A stretch of 64,000 bases of DNA from Acidimicrobiia bacterium (lineage in GTDB: Bacteria > Actinomycetota > Acidimicrobiia > IMCC26256 > PALSA-610): positions 62,001 to 126,000 of the forward strand of contig DATBAK010000083.1 of assembly GCA_036271555.1 (NCBI GenBank), written 5' to 3'. Below the pieces are notes generated by a model that ran no database searches, was not told the DNA's origin, and was given only the letters and a program-made list of their open reading frames with translations. A program made the translations under genes and the position numbers. Every line of letters begins with the position of its first letter. Position 1 is the stretch's first letter. Positions 34,310-42,390 of the stretch are shown here, one piece after another.

Positions 34310-35703
34310 GATTGCGTGCGCTCGCTGAGGAACGCGAGCACGTCGCTGCGCGTCAGCACCGCGCAGGGGCGGCCGCCGTCGAGCACGACGACCGCCGGGC
34401 CCTGGTCGAGCAGCTCGACGACGCGCGCCAGCGGTTCGCCGACACCGATCGTCGGCAGCGGCGGGCTCTGCACCTCGCTCACCGGCCGGTCGAGCACATC
34501 GGGATCGCGGGAGATCTCGTGCATGAGCTCGAGCTCGCGTATCGAGCCCTCGACCTCCTTCGCCTGCAGCGGCGGTTCCTGCGTTGCGACCACGAGCTGC
34601 GACACGTCGATCTTGCGCAGCAGCTTGATCGCCTCGCGCGCGGTCGCGTTCGGATGCACGCGCACGAGCGGAGGAAGTGTGTCGCTGCGCGCCTCGAGCA
34701 GGTCGCGCGTCGTCGGACGTTCGGCTTCGAGGAAGCCGTTCTCGAGCATCCAGTCGTCGTCGAAGATCTTCGACAGGTAGTTGCGCCCCGAATCCGGCAG
34801 CAGCACGACCACGACCGCGTCGGGTCCGAGCTCCGCGCCCACCTCCAACGCCGCGTGCACCGCGGTGCCGCACGAACCGCCGATCAGCAGTCCTTCTTCA
34901 CGGGTGACGCGCCGAGCCATGAGGAACGACTCCGCGTCGCTGACCTCGACGACGCGGTCGACGATCTTCGGATCGAACGTCGTCGGCCAGAAGTCCTCAC
35001 CGACGCCTTCGACGAGATACGGGCGGCCCGATCCGCCCGAGAAGACGGAACCCTGGGGGTCGGCGCCGATGATCTGCACGTCGGGGTTCTGGCGCTTGAG
35101 GTAGCGGCCGACACCGGTGATCGTGCCGCCGGTGCCGATGCCCGCGACGAAGTGCGTGATGCGACCGGCGGTCTGGCGCCAGAGCTCGGGACCGGTCGAC
35201 AGCTCGTGCGCGCGCGGGTTCGCCGGGTTCGAGTACTGGTCGGGACGGAACGCGCCCGGCGTCTCGCGAACGAGCCGCTCGGCCGTCGAGTAATACGAGC
35301 GCGGGTCCTCGGGCGGCACCGCCGTGGGGCACACGACGACGTCGGCCCCGTACGACCGCAGCAGCGCGACCTTCTCGTTGCTCATCTTGTCGCTCATCAC
35401 GAAGATGCAGCGGTACCCGCGCTGCGCGGCGACGATCGCCAGGCCCGCCCCGGTGTTGCCCGACGTCGGCTCCACGATCGTGCCGCCCGGCTTCAACAGC
35501 CCGGCTTCCTCGGCCGCGTCGATCATCGCGATCGCGGGCCGGTCCTTCACGCTCCCACCCGGGTTCACCGTCTCGACCTTGGCGAGCAGCTGGCACGAGA
35601 GGTCGCTGCCGACCCGGCGCAGGCGGACGAGCGGTGTGTTGCCGACGAGATCGAGGATCGAGTCCGCGACCTCCATCTCCGGCGAATTCGGCGGCGGGGA
35701 CAT
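34306..35703 (-). CDS. cbs: Cystathionine beta-synthase
   Basis: This enzyme condenses serine and homocysteine to cystathionine. The 465-residue protein has NPGGSVKDRPA with the PLP Lys, TSGNTGAGLA, the phosphate-binding GTGGTITG and GGSCGTAV. Two C-terminal CBS domains (from about residue 340) may bind adenosyl ligands. With metB it forms a reverse transsulfuration unit, as Rv1077-Rv1079 do in mycobacteria. Its promoter region overlaps that of the divergent response regulator, including the direct repeat at 35741. Confidence 0.95.
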   Translation of the reverse strand: MSPPPNSPEMEVADSILDLVGNTPLVRLRRVGSDLSCQLLAKVETVNPGGSVKDRPAIAMIDAAEEAGLLKPGGTIVEPTSGNTGAGLAIVAAQRGYRCIFVMSDKMSNEKVALLRSYGADVVVCPTAVPPEDPRSYYSTAERLVRETPGAFRPDQYSNPANPRAHELSTGPELWRQTAGRITHFVAGIGTGGTITGVGRYLKRQNPDVQIIGADPQGSVFSGGSGRPYLVEGVGEDFWPTTFDPKIVDRVVEVSDAESFLMARRVTREEGLLIGGSCGTAVHAALEVGAELGPDAVVVVLLPDSGRNYLSKIFDDDWMLENGFLEAERPTTRDLLEARSDTLPPLVRVHPNATAREAIKLLRKIDVSQLVVATQEPPLQAKEVEGSIRELELMHEISRDPDVLDRPVSEVQSPPLPTIGVGEPLARVVELLDQGPAVVVLDGGRPCAVLTRSDVLAFLSERTQS

Positions 35704-35740
35704 GGCGTCGACGGTAATCCCCGCCCGGGCCCGCGCCGTG

Positions 35741-35759
35741 CTCTCATCTCGCTCTCATC
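35741..35759 (+). promoter_or_regulatory. MprA-box-like direct repeat
   Basis: Two identical 8-bp units CTCTCATC (35741-35748 and 35752-35759) are separated by three bases, giving a 19-bp site. MprA boxes in mycobacteria are described as two 8-bp direct repeats separated by 3 bp. A -10-like TACCCT (35770-35775) lies seven bases before the regulator's ATG. The site probably mediates autoregulation. Confidence 0.6.
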
Positions 35760-35782
35760 CCACCGCAAATACCCTGCTGAGC

Positions 35783-36502
35783 ATGCGCATCCTGGTCGTC
35801 GAGGACGAGCCCAAGATGGCGGCGCTCGTCCGCCGGGCCCTGGAACGCGAGGGCTTCGCGTGCGATCTCTCGATCAACGGCACCGAAGCCCTGTGGGCCG
35901 CGGGTGAGGTGGCGTACGACGCGATCGTGCTCGACGTGATGATCCCGCCGCCCAACGGCTTCGACGTCTGCCGCCGGCTGCGCGCCGACGGCAACTGGAC
36001 GCCGGTCCTGCTGCTGACCGCGCGCGACGCCGTCGATGATCGCGTCGCCGGACTCGACGCCGGCGCCGACGACTACCTCACCAAGCCGTTCGCGATGGGC
36101 GAGCTGTTCGCGCGGCTGCGCGCGATCACGCGCCGCGAGCCCGCGGCCCGTCCGGTCGCGCTGCGCGTCGGCGACCTCGTCCTCGACCCCGCGCGCCACG
36201 AGGTGCACCGCGGCGGCAACGAGATCCGGCTCTCGCCGAAGGAGTTCGCGCTCCTCGAGTACCTCATGCGCCACGCGGGCGAGGTGCTCGGCCGCAGCCA
36301 GATCCTCGACCACGTGTGGGACTTCGCGTACGACGGCACGTCGAACGTCGTCGACGTGTACATGCGCTACCTGCGCGCGAAGGTCGACCGTCCGTTCGGT
36401 GTCGAGACGATCGAGACCGTGCGAGGCGTCGGCTACCGGCTGCGCGCCGAGCGCTCCGACGACGAGGACGCCGAGGAGACCGCCGAGCCCGCTCGGCAAT
36501 AG
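35783..36502 (+). CDS. MprA-like OmpR-family response regulator
   Basis: This 239-residue regulator starts RILVVEDEPKM. It has the phospho-acceptor Asp in IVLDVMIPPPNG, Lys in LTKPFAMGEL and a winged helix with LSPKEFALLEYLM and VRGVGYRLR. An acidic tail follows. The histidine kinase starts 34 bp downstream. The start is probably leaderless (TACCCT-N7-ATG). The pairing with a kinase and an HtrA-type gene mirrors mprA-mprB-pepD of mycobacteria, where the system answers envelope stress. Confidence 0.88.
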   Translation: MRILVVEDEPKMAALVRRALEREGFACDLSINGTEALWAAGEVAYDAIVLDVMIPPPNGFDVCRRLRADGNWTPVLLLTARDAVDDRVAGLDAGADDYLTKPFAMGELFARLRAITRREPAARPVALRVGDLVLDPARHEVHRGGNEIRLSPKEFALLEYLMRHAGEVLGRSQILDHVWDFAYDGTSNVVDVYMRYLRAKVDRPFGVETIETVRGVGYRLRAERSDDEDAEETAEPARQ

Positions 36503-36536
36503 GTCCCGGCACGCACCTGCCTAGGCTCCCGGGCCT

Positions 36537-37907
36537 GTGACGCTGCCGGCTGCGTTCCAATCGCTGCGGGCCCGCCTCGTGGCCCTCGCGTGCGTCGGTG
36601 CCGCGCTCATCGTCGTCACGACGAGCGGCCTGCTCGCCTTCAACCTCGACCACGCGCTCAACCGCGCCGTGAACGACGGCCTGCGCGCGCGGCTCGAGGA
36701 CATCGAGGGCGTGCTCGACCAGGGCAGCCTCCAGCTCAGCCAGGAGGAAGCGTTCGCGCAGATCATCGCGTCGAACGGTGAGGTGCTCTCGTCGTCGGCG
36801 AACATCGACGCCAACCGACGGCTGCTCACGCCCGACGAGCTCGCGCGCGCCAACCAGCACGGCGTGCGCATCGACCGCGCCATCCCCGGCATCGCGTCGA
36901 CGGGTCGTCTCGTCGCGATGCCGGACACCTTCCAGGGCCGGCACGTCGTCGTGGTCGTCGGCGCGTCGCTCGAGACCGAACGGCTGGCGCGCCGGCGCGT
37001 CGAGGTGTCGTTGCTGGTCGGCGCGCCGCTGCTCGTGCTCGCACTCGGTGTCGTGGTGTGGATCGTCACCGGTGCCGCGCTGCGTCCGGTCGAGCGCATG
37101 GCGCAGGAAGCCGAGGCGATCTCGATGTCGGAGCCGGGCCGGCGGTTACCCGAACCGGTCGGCGATCACGAGCTCGCCAACCTCGGCCGGACGCTCAACG
37201 CGATGCTCGAACGCATCGAAGCGGCGTTCGCGCGCGAGCGCGCGTTCGTCGACGACGCGAGTCACGAGCTGCGTACACCGCTCGCGATCCTGCGCGGCGA
37301 GCTCGAGCTGACCGCGGGCGACGCCGGCGATGCCGAAGCGGTACGGCTCGCGATGGCGAGCTCGCTCGAAGAGGTCGACCGGCTCGGGCACATGGCCGAG
37401 GACCTGCTCACGCTCTCGCGCGCGAACGCCGGCGCGCTCGCGCCGCGCCTCGTGCAGACCGACCTCTTCGACGCGGCGCAGAGCGCGATCGGCCGCATCC
37501 CCACCCCGCCGCCCGAGGTGTCGATCGAGGTGCGCGGCGAACGCGTGCTCGCGCTCGCGGATCCGCGCCTGCTCGAACGCATGCTCGTGAACGTGTTGAC
37601 GAACGCGACCCGCTTCGCGCGCACGCGGATCGTCGTCGACGTCGAGCCCGCCGCGGGCAACGGTGCTGCGACCGTCACCGTCGCCGACGACGGACCCGGC
37701 TTTGCCGACGAGCTGCTGCCGCGCGCGTTCGACCGGTTCGCGCGCGCGTCGGGACCGCGCGGTCGCGACACCGGCGGCACCGGTCTCGGGCTCGCGATCG
37801 TGTCCGCCCTCGCGAGCGCGCAGGGCGCGTCCGTCACCGTCGGCAACGGGCCGCCGTTGTCGGGGGGGATCGCGCGCATCACCCTGAGGACGGAAGCTTC
37901 ACGGTGA
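36537..37907 (+). CDS. MprB-like sensor histidine kinase
   Basis: This 456-residue two-helix membrane kinase has TM1 at about residues 15-35 and an extracytoplasmic sensor of about 120 residues. TM2 is near residues 160-182 (LLVGAPLLVLALGVVVWIV). A HAMP region, the H-box ASHELRTPLAIL and a HATPase with DDGPGFA and GGTGLGLAI follow. The GTG at 36537 is preceded at nine bases by TAGGCT (36522-36527), so it may have its own leaderless promoter in addition to read-through. Its end overlaps the convergent HtrA-like gene by 29 bp. Confidence 0.88.
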   Translation: MTLPAAFQSLRARLVALACVGAALIVVTTSGLLAFNLDHALNRAVNDGLRARLEDIEGVLDQGSLQLSQEEAFAQIIASNGEVLSSSANIDANRRLLTPDELARANQHGVRIDRAIPGIASTGRLVAMPDTFQGRHVVVVVGASLETERLARRRVEVSLLVGAPLLVLALGVVVWIVTGAALRPVERMAQEAEAISMSEPGRRLPEPVGDHELANLGRTLNAMLERIEAAFARERAFVDDASHELRTPLAILRGELELTAGDAGDAEAVRLAMASSLEEVDRLGHMAEDLLTLSRANAGALAPRLVQTDLFDAAQSAIGRIPTPPPEVSIEVRGERVLALADPRLLERMLVNVLTNATRFARTRIVVDVEPAAGNGAATVTVADDGPGFADELLPRAFDRFARASGPRGRDTGGTGLGLAIVSALASAQGASVTVGNGPPLSGGIARITLRTEASR

Positions 37908-39036
37908 CGACGAGTCTTCGAGTACCGCGCACCACCTTGAGCGGCAACGTCGTGTTCGACGGTTCCCGCGCTTCGCGCGAGAGATCCTCAGCGGTCGCGA
38001 CGCGTTCGCGGTCGGCCTGCACGACGATGTCGCCCGACCGCACTCCCGCGGTCGCGGCCGGCGAGTGCGGCACGACCGCGGCGACGAACGCGCCCGACTG
38101 CACGGGCAGGCCGTACGCGTTCGCGAGCGCGGGCGTGACGTCGATCGCTTCGACGCCGAGACGGTCTGCCGTCGCACGACCCTGCTCGAGCGCGCGGATC
38201 GCGTCGCCCGCGCGGTAGACGTCGACCGCGAAGCCCGGCGCCTGCTCGCCGTCGGCCGCGGTCGCCACACCGACCACAGCGCCGTGCGCGTCGACGACGG
38301 GACCACCGGCGTCGCCCGCGCCGAGCGGCTCGGTCACCTGGATCAGCCCGCTCAGGCGCGACGGAAGTCCGGTCGCGACATCACTCGCGGGGAGTGCGAT
38401 GGTGCGGTGCAACGCGGCGACGACCCCACGACCGACGGTCGGGCCTCCGGGCAGCGACAGCGCGTCGCCGAGCGCGACCACGTCGTCGCCGACGCCGAGC
38501 GCGTCACTGGTGGTGAGCCGCGCGATTGGGAGCGCGTGGGCCGAGACCTTGAGGAGCGCGAGGTCGGTCGCGAGGTCGCGCCCGAGGACCGTCGCTCGCA
38601 GCGCCCGCCCGTCGGCGAGACGAACCGAGATCGGCCGCCCGCTCGCGACGACCCCCGCCGACGTGAGGATCACGCCGTCGGAGCGGATGACGACACCCGT
38701 CGCGCTTCCCGGCGTCGCACGGGGCTGCTCGATCTGGCTGATGTCGACGGGCTCGGTACGGATCGACACGACCGCCGGGCCGACGGCCGCGAGCGCGCCC
38801 GCGACGGTCGAGGACGCCGACGGTGGGAGCGACGTCGACGGGGTCGCGGCCTTCGATCGGTCGTGGGCGACGACGGCACCGGCCAGGGCGCCGCTGAGCG
38901 CGGCCACGACGACGAGGACGAGGGTGCGCAGCGCGGGCGCGCGCGTCACCGTCGTCGGATCAACCGTCTGCTCGCCCGTCCCCTCCGCCGCGCGAGTCGA
39001 CGCCGTGGGCCGCTCCTGCGAAACCTTCACGTCCAT
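37879..39036 (-). CDS. HtrA/PepD-like pseudoprotease with lost catalytic triad
   Basis: This 385-residue protein has the HtrA layout: cytoplasmic tail, membrane helix (LRTLVLVVVAALSGALAGAVV), trypsin-fold domain and PDZ domain. In the active site, Gly128 replaces the His (LTSAGVV instead of LTNAHVV) and Ala243 replaces the Ser (GAGDAGGP instead of NPGNSGGP). Only the Asp158 (TDLALL) is retained. The fold motifs around both sites are otherwise preserved, so this is a conserved-looking pseudoenzyme rather than decay. A role as sensor or binding partner for the adjacent two-component system is inference. Confidence 0.88.
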   Translation of the reverse strand: MDVKVSQERPTASTRAAEGTGEQTVDPTTVTRAPALRTLVLVVVAALSGALAGAVVAHDRSKAATPSTSLPPSASSTVAGALAAVGPAVVSIRTEPVDISQIEQPRATPGSATGVVIRSDGVILTSAGVVASGRPISVRLADGRALRATVLGRDLATDLALLKVSAHALPIARLTTSDALGVGDDVVALGDALSLPGGPTVGRGVVAALHRTIALPASDVATGLPSRLSGLIQVTEPLGAGDAGGPVVDAHGAVVGVATAADGEQAPGFAVDVYRAGDAIRALEQGRATADRLGVEAIDVTPALANAYGLPVQSGAFVAAVVPHSPAATAGVRSGDIVVQADRERVATAEDLSREAREPSNTTLPLKVVRGTRRLVVTVKLPSSG

Positions 39037-39144
39037 CGTCCAAGCCCGGGGCGGGTGCAGGGGGGGCGCGTCACCGCGGGACGCCGAGGGTGCGCCGCGT
39101 CAGATGAAGCGACGGTGAGAACCCGGGTCGCGATGCGTGCTGCC

Positions 39145-39157
39145 TATGCTCCGCACC
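39145..39157 (+). promoter_or_regulatory. Leaderless -10 element
   Basis: TATGCT (39145-39150) lies seven bases before the GTG at 39158. This decides the start of the following gene against two upstream in-frame starts, one of which overlaps the hexamer. Confidence 0.45.
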
Positions 39158-39844
39158 GTGATCACAGAGGCCGACCGCCAGTCCTCACGGCCCGCGGATC
39201 GGCTCCGCCTCGCGTGGCAGCGGCGGCACGAGACCGACTACATCCTGCGGTTCCCGAGCGCGCTCGGATGGTTCGTGATCACGGGCGGCGGCTACGGCTT
39301 CTACGTCCTGTACCAGCTGCTGCGGCGCGGGCACGCACACAACCGCCGGCGGATCGAGCTCCTCGACGCCGCCACCGAGCTCGCGTGGGATCAGGCCCGG
39401 GCGCGCGGTCTCAATGAGGAGCTCCGCCCGCACTTCGAGCGGATCGCGGAGCGGGCACGCGCGCTGCAGGAGCTCAACGCCGAGTTCCGCGATCCGGCGC
39501 TGTGGGTGGTGCTCGCGGCCGCGACCCTCGGCCTCGCGCAGCTGGCGGCGTGGACCGCGGTCGACGGCGATCTCGCGCGCCACGACGACGCCGAGCGCGC
39601 GATCGAGATCGAGCTCGCCGCGATCTACTCGCGCATGGGCGCGTACCTCGCGGCGCCGAACGCGTCAGCGTCGACCCCGCGCCACCGCGCCCGGCGCCGG
39701 ATCGCGGCGACGATCGCGACGGCCGGCCTGTACGCGATCTGGTGGGTGCGCGACCTGATGCGCGAAGGCAACGACCACTTCCGGGACAACTGGCGCTTCG
39801 AGGACGACCTCGCCAACGCCTCGCGCTCCATGCTGCAGCTCTGA
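39158..39844 (+). CDS. Hypothetical membrane protein
   Basis: This 228-residue protein has a basic N-terminus, a first hydrophobic segment (FVITGGGYGFYVLYQLL), a helical Arg/Glu-rich middle part, a second segment (WVVLAAATLGLAQLAAW) and a third (AATIATAGLYAIWWV). A short acidic C-terminus follows. The arrangement recalls DUF4234-like proteins, but I cannot assign a family. The GTG start at 39158 is chosen from the leaderless promoter signature; an ATG at 39146 is the alternative. Confidence 0.65.
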   Translation: MITEADRQSSRPADRLRLAWQRRHETDYILRFPSALGWFVITGGGYGFYVLYQLLRRGHAHNRRRIELLDAATELAWDQARARGLNEELRPHFERIAERARALQELNAEFRDPALWVVLAAATLGLAQLAAWTAVDGDLARHDDAERAIEIELAAIYSRMGAYLAAPNASASTPRHRARRRIAATIATAGLYAIWWVRDLMREGNDHFRDNWRFEDDLANASRSMLQL

Positions 39845-39947
39845 AGCGCGCAATCTGCGGTCGTGAAATCGCGAACCGTGACGGAACGTCGGATGTTGAC
39901 AAAACCGGGTTGTTTCAACCGCCCCGTGAACGGCGCATGATCACGAT

Positions 39948-40109
39948 GTGAACACAGGGCTGTTCGTGCTGGTGATCGTGCTGGCGTGGTCGGTGTTGTC
40001 GGTCGTCGTGGCGCTGGCCGTCGGGGCGATGGCCCGGGCCCGGGATCTGGTGGGCGCCGCGCCGCCCGGCTTCCGGGCCCGCGACGAAGGCGTGCGCTCC
40101 GCCGTCTGA
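39948..40109 (+). CDS. Small single-pass membrane protein (53 aa)
   Basis: GTG at 39948 opens a 53-residue frame. It has one strong membrane helix (LFVLVIVLAWSVLSVVVALA) followed by a basic, Gly/Pro-containing tail. CATGAT (39936-39941) lies six bases before the GTG, a leaderless promoter arrangement. A GGTTG-TTT-CAACC hairpin (39908-39920) and a TTGACA (39896-39901) sit upstream, the latter at the wrong distance to serve this -10. Codon use is GC-rich at the third position. No family is recognised. Confidence 0.5.
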   Translation: MNTGLFVLVIVLAWSVLSVVVALAVGAMARARDLVGAAPPGFRARDEGVRSAV

Positions 40110-40114
40110 GCTTC

Positions 40115-40182
40115 CGGTCGCGCTCGCTGCGCTCGCCGCTCCACGACGCGGGGTGGGAGCGAGCGAGGTCGCGTGCTCGCCC
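40115..40182 (+). repeat. Dispersed intergenic repeat copy
   Basis: The segment starting GGTCGCGCTCGCTGCGCTCG matches, in inverted orientation, the copy at 59779-59860 over about 45 bp including GACGCGGGG(T/C)GGGAGC. It belongs to the family described at 21781. Confidence 0.55.
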
Positions 40183-40183
40183 C

Positions 40184-40204
40184 GCTTGTCGCTTGTCGCT
40201 TGTC
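40184..40204 (+). repeat. Short tandem repeat, three copies of GCTTGTC
   Basis: Three exact 7-bp copies run head to tail just upstream of the acyl-CoA ligase promoter, followed by a partial GCT. The repeat number could vary between strains and change the spacing to the promoter. Confidence 0.6.
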
Positions 40205-40238
40205 GCTGAACGAGGCGCTCCCCCTACATTTTCCGGCC

Positions 40239-41846
40239 GTGACTGACGAATCGTTCGGCGGCGCGTGGGCGACGGTGGCCGAGCTCGCGCCCGAGCGGCT
40301 CGCGATCGTGTGCGGCGAGCGGCGGTTGACGTTCGGCGAGCTGGCGGCGCGGGCCCGCGCGCTCGCGAGCGCGCTGCACGCCAACGGCCTGCGCGCGGGC
40401 GACAAGGTCGCGATCGAGCTCGTGAACTCACCCGAGTACCTCGAGACGTTCTTCGCCGCGCAGCTCCTCGGGTGCGTGCCCGTCAACGTGAACTACCGCT
40501 ACGTCGAGGACGAGCTCGCGTACCTGCTCGACAACTCCGACGCCGCCGCGATCGTGTTCCACGACGACTTCGCGTCGACCGTTGCGCGCGCGATCGAGGC
40601 GCGCGTGACGCCGATTGCGATCGCGCGGTATCAGGTGCGCCACGCCGGCGCCGAGCTCACGCGCGGCGCGCGTTGGTACGACGACGTGCTCGCGCACGGC
40701 GACGCCACGTTCGTCTCCGACCACGAACCCAACGGCGACGACCTGGTCTTCATCTACACCGGCGGCACGACCGGCGCGCCGAAGGCCGTGATGTGGCGCA
40801 GCGCCGACCTCGCGACCTCGTTGTGGCAGATGGCGCGACCCGGAACCGAGCCGCCGACCGCGCGGTCGACGATCGAGCGCGGCCGCGCCGCCGCGACCGT
40901 GCTCCCCGCGTGTCCACTCATGCACGGCACCGGGTTGTTCATCGCGCTGTCGACGTTGTCGGGCGGCGGCACGGTCGTGCTCGTCGACTCGCCGCGACTC
41001 GACCCGGTCGCGGTGTGGGACGCGGTCGAGCGCGAGTCGGTGCGCGTGCTCACGATCGTGGGCGACGCGTTCGCGCGCCCGCTGCTCGAGGCGCTCGAAC
41101 GCGAGCCCGATCGTTGGGACCTCGGTCGGCTGTCGGCGATCACGTCGTCGGGCGTGACGTGGAGCCCGGAGACGAAGCACGGTCTGCTCGCGCGGTTACC
41201 GGGCATCACGCTCATCGACTCACTCGGCGCGTCGGAAGGTTTGATGACGCGCAACGAGGCGCGCGAAGCGGGCGACGTGAAGCCCGCGGGCTTCGCTGCG
41301 AGCGACCGACTCGTCGTCGTCGCCGACGACGGCACCCGGTGCGAGGCCGGCGACGGCCGGATCGGCATGCTCGGCGTCGGCGGTTCGATCCCGCTCGGCT
41401 ACTACAAGGATCCCGAGAAGACCGCGGCGACGTTTCGCACGGTCGAGGGCCATCGCTATTCGATCCCCGGCGACTACGCGCGCATCGAAGCCGACGGCAT
41501 GATCACGCTGCTCGGCCGCGGCAGCGCGTGCATCAACACCGGCGGCGAGAAGGTGTATCCCGAGGAGGTCGAGCTCGCGCTGCGCTCGCACCCGTCGGTG
41601 TTCGACTGCGTGGTCGTCGGCGTGCCCAGCACGCGCTGGGGCGAGATGATCGTCGCGCTCGTGCAACCCGACACGGCGAGCCCGTTCGACGACGACGCGG
41701 TCGCCGCGCACTTGCGCACGCGCATCGCCGCGTACAAGTGCCCGAAGCGGTACGTGAAGCTGGCGTCGCTCGAGCGCTCGCCCGCGGGCAAGGCCGACTA
41801 CACGCATCTCCGCCGGGTCGCGTCCGAGGCCGTCGGCGAGGGCTGA
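40239..41846 (+). CDS. Acyl-CoA synthetase (ANL superfamily)
   Basis: This 535-residue AMP-forming ligase activates a carboxylic acid as acyl-AMP and then acyl-CoA. Motifs include the P-loop IYTGGTTGAPKAVMW, DSLGASEG near the acyl pocket, the core GDYARIEADG and the hinge GRGSACINTGGEKVYPEEVE. The catalytic Lys near the C-terminus is in SPAGKADYTHLR. The acid substrate is unknown; the sequence resembles fatty-acid FadD-like enzymes of actinobacteria. TACATT (40225-40230) lies eight bases before the GTG, another leaderless start. Confidence 0.92.
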   Translation: MTDESFGGAWATVAELAPERLAIVCGERRLTFGELAARARALASALHANGLRAGDKVAIELVNSPEYLETFFAAQLLGCVPVNVNYRYVEDELAYLLDNSDAAAIVFHDDFASTVARAIEARVTPIAIARYQVRHAGAELTRGARWYDDVLAHGDATFVSDHEPNGDDLVFIYTGGTTGAPKAVMWRSADLATSLWQMARPGTEPPTARSTIERGRAAATVLPACPLMHGTGLFIALSTLSGGGTVVLVDSPRLDPVAVWDAVERESVRVLTIVGDAFARPLLEALEREPDRWDLGRLSAITSSGVTWSPETKHGLLARLPGITLIDSLGASEGLMTRNEAREAGDVKPAGFAASDRLVVVADDGTRCEAGDGRIGMLGVGGSIPLGYYKDPEKTAATFRTVEGHRYSIPGDYARIEADGMITLLGRGSACINTGGEKVYPEEVELALRSHPSVFDCVVVGVPSTRWGEMIVALVQPDTASPFDDDAVAAHLRTRIAAYKCPKRYVKLASLERSPAGKADYTHLRRVASEAVGEG

Positions 41847-41859
41847 CAGACTGAGCCGT

Positions 41860-41949
41860 ATGGCCAGCCAGGCGCAGATCGAAGGCGCGGTCCGCCTCGC
41901 GTACGCCGTGAACCATCCGGTTCGAGCGCCGGAGATCGGAGCCGCATGA
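41860..41949 (+). CDS. Candidate 29-residue small ORF coupled to rhodanese
   Basis: An ATG at 41860 opens MASQAQIEGAVRLAYAVNHP and nine further residues. Its stop overlaps the rhodanese ATG as ATGA. CAGACT (41848-41853) is six bases before the ATG, the same arrangement as at the Eis-like gene. A leaderless small ORF that hands ribosomes to the next gene would explain the layout. It could equally be an untranslated spacer; GGAG before the rhodanese ATG would serve that gene alone. Confidence 0.4.
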   Translation: MASQAQIEGAVRLAYAVNHPVRAPEIGAA

Positions 41950-42290
41950 GCGATGTACCCCAAGTCGAACCGGACGACGCGCACACGATGCTCGAGGCCG
42001 GCGGCTTGCTCCTCGACGTGCGCGAGCAGGACGAGTGGGATGCCGGGCACGTGCCCGACGCGCAGTTCATCCCGCTCGGCGAGGTGGGCGCGCGCTTCGG
42101 TGAAATACCGCGCGACCGTCGCATCGTCGTGATCTGCCGGTCCGGCGCGCGCTCGGATCGCGCCGCGCAGTTCCTCGCGAGCCAGGGCTTCGACGCGGTG
42201 AACGTCAGCGGCGGGATGCGCGCGTGGGTCACCGGTGGTTACGACGACGAGGTCGTCGCGACCGACGGCCTCCCCGGCACCGTCATCTGA
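41946..42290 (+). CDS. Rhodanese-like sulfurtransferase
   Basis: This 114-residue single rhodanese domain has LLLDVREQDEWDAGHVPDA, the active-site loop CRSGARSDRAAQF with an intact Cys, and VNVSGGMRAW. Such proteins move sulfane sulfur to thiol acceptors. Its start overlaps a possible small ORF (ATGA). A second, divergent rhodanese follows 100 bp downstream. Confidence 0.92.
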   Translation: MSDVPQVEPDDAHTMLEAGGLLLDVREQDEWDAGHVPDAQFIPLGEVGARFGEIPRDRRIVVICRSGARSDRAAQFLASQGFDAVNVSGGMRAWVTGGYDDEVVATDGLPGTVI

Positions 42291-42296
42291 ACTTCA

Positions 42297-42376
42297 TGGT
42301 CGCACTCGCTTCGCTCGCCGCTCCCGACGCCTCAGTCGCCCAGTCGGGCGGGCCGTTGAGCGACCGGCCCGTTCCC
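42297..42376 (+). repeat. Dispersed intergenic repeat, copy with hairpin
   Basis: The core GCTCGCCGCTCCCGACGCCT is followed by the inverted repeat CGGGCCG / CGGCCCG with TTGAGCGAC in the loop. It is the closest match to the copy at 21781-21856. It fills the gap between the two rhodanese genes. Confidence 0.6.
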
Positions 42377-42390
42377 GCGCGTTAGCTGTC

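Noticed and set aside
34306-35703. Calling the cbs gene a plain cysteine synthase (cysK/cysM)
   Set aside because: The two C-terminal CBS domains and the adjacent gamma-synthase/lyase favour cystathionine beta-synthase.
37879-39036. Calling this gene an active HtrA protease
   Set aside because: Both the His and the Ser of the triad are substituted; only the fold is supported.
39896-39901. TTGACA as a consensus -35
   Set aside because: No -10 hexamer lies 16-19 bp downstream; the nearest good -10 (CATGAT, 39936) is 34 bp away, so the match is probably incidental.
41060-41120. Horizontal island around the acyl-CoA ligase and rhodaneses
   Set aside because: Composition looks like the flanks, the promoter style is the same as elsewhere, and no integrase, tRNA or att-like repeat is present.
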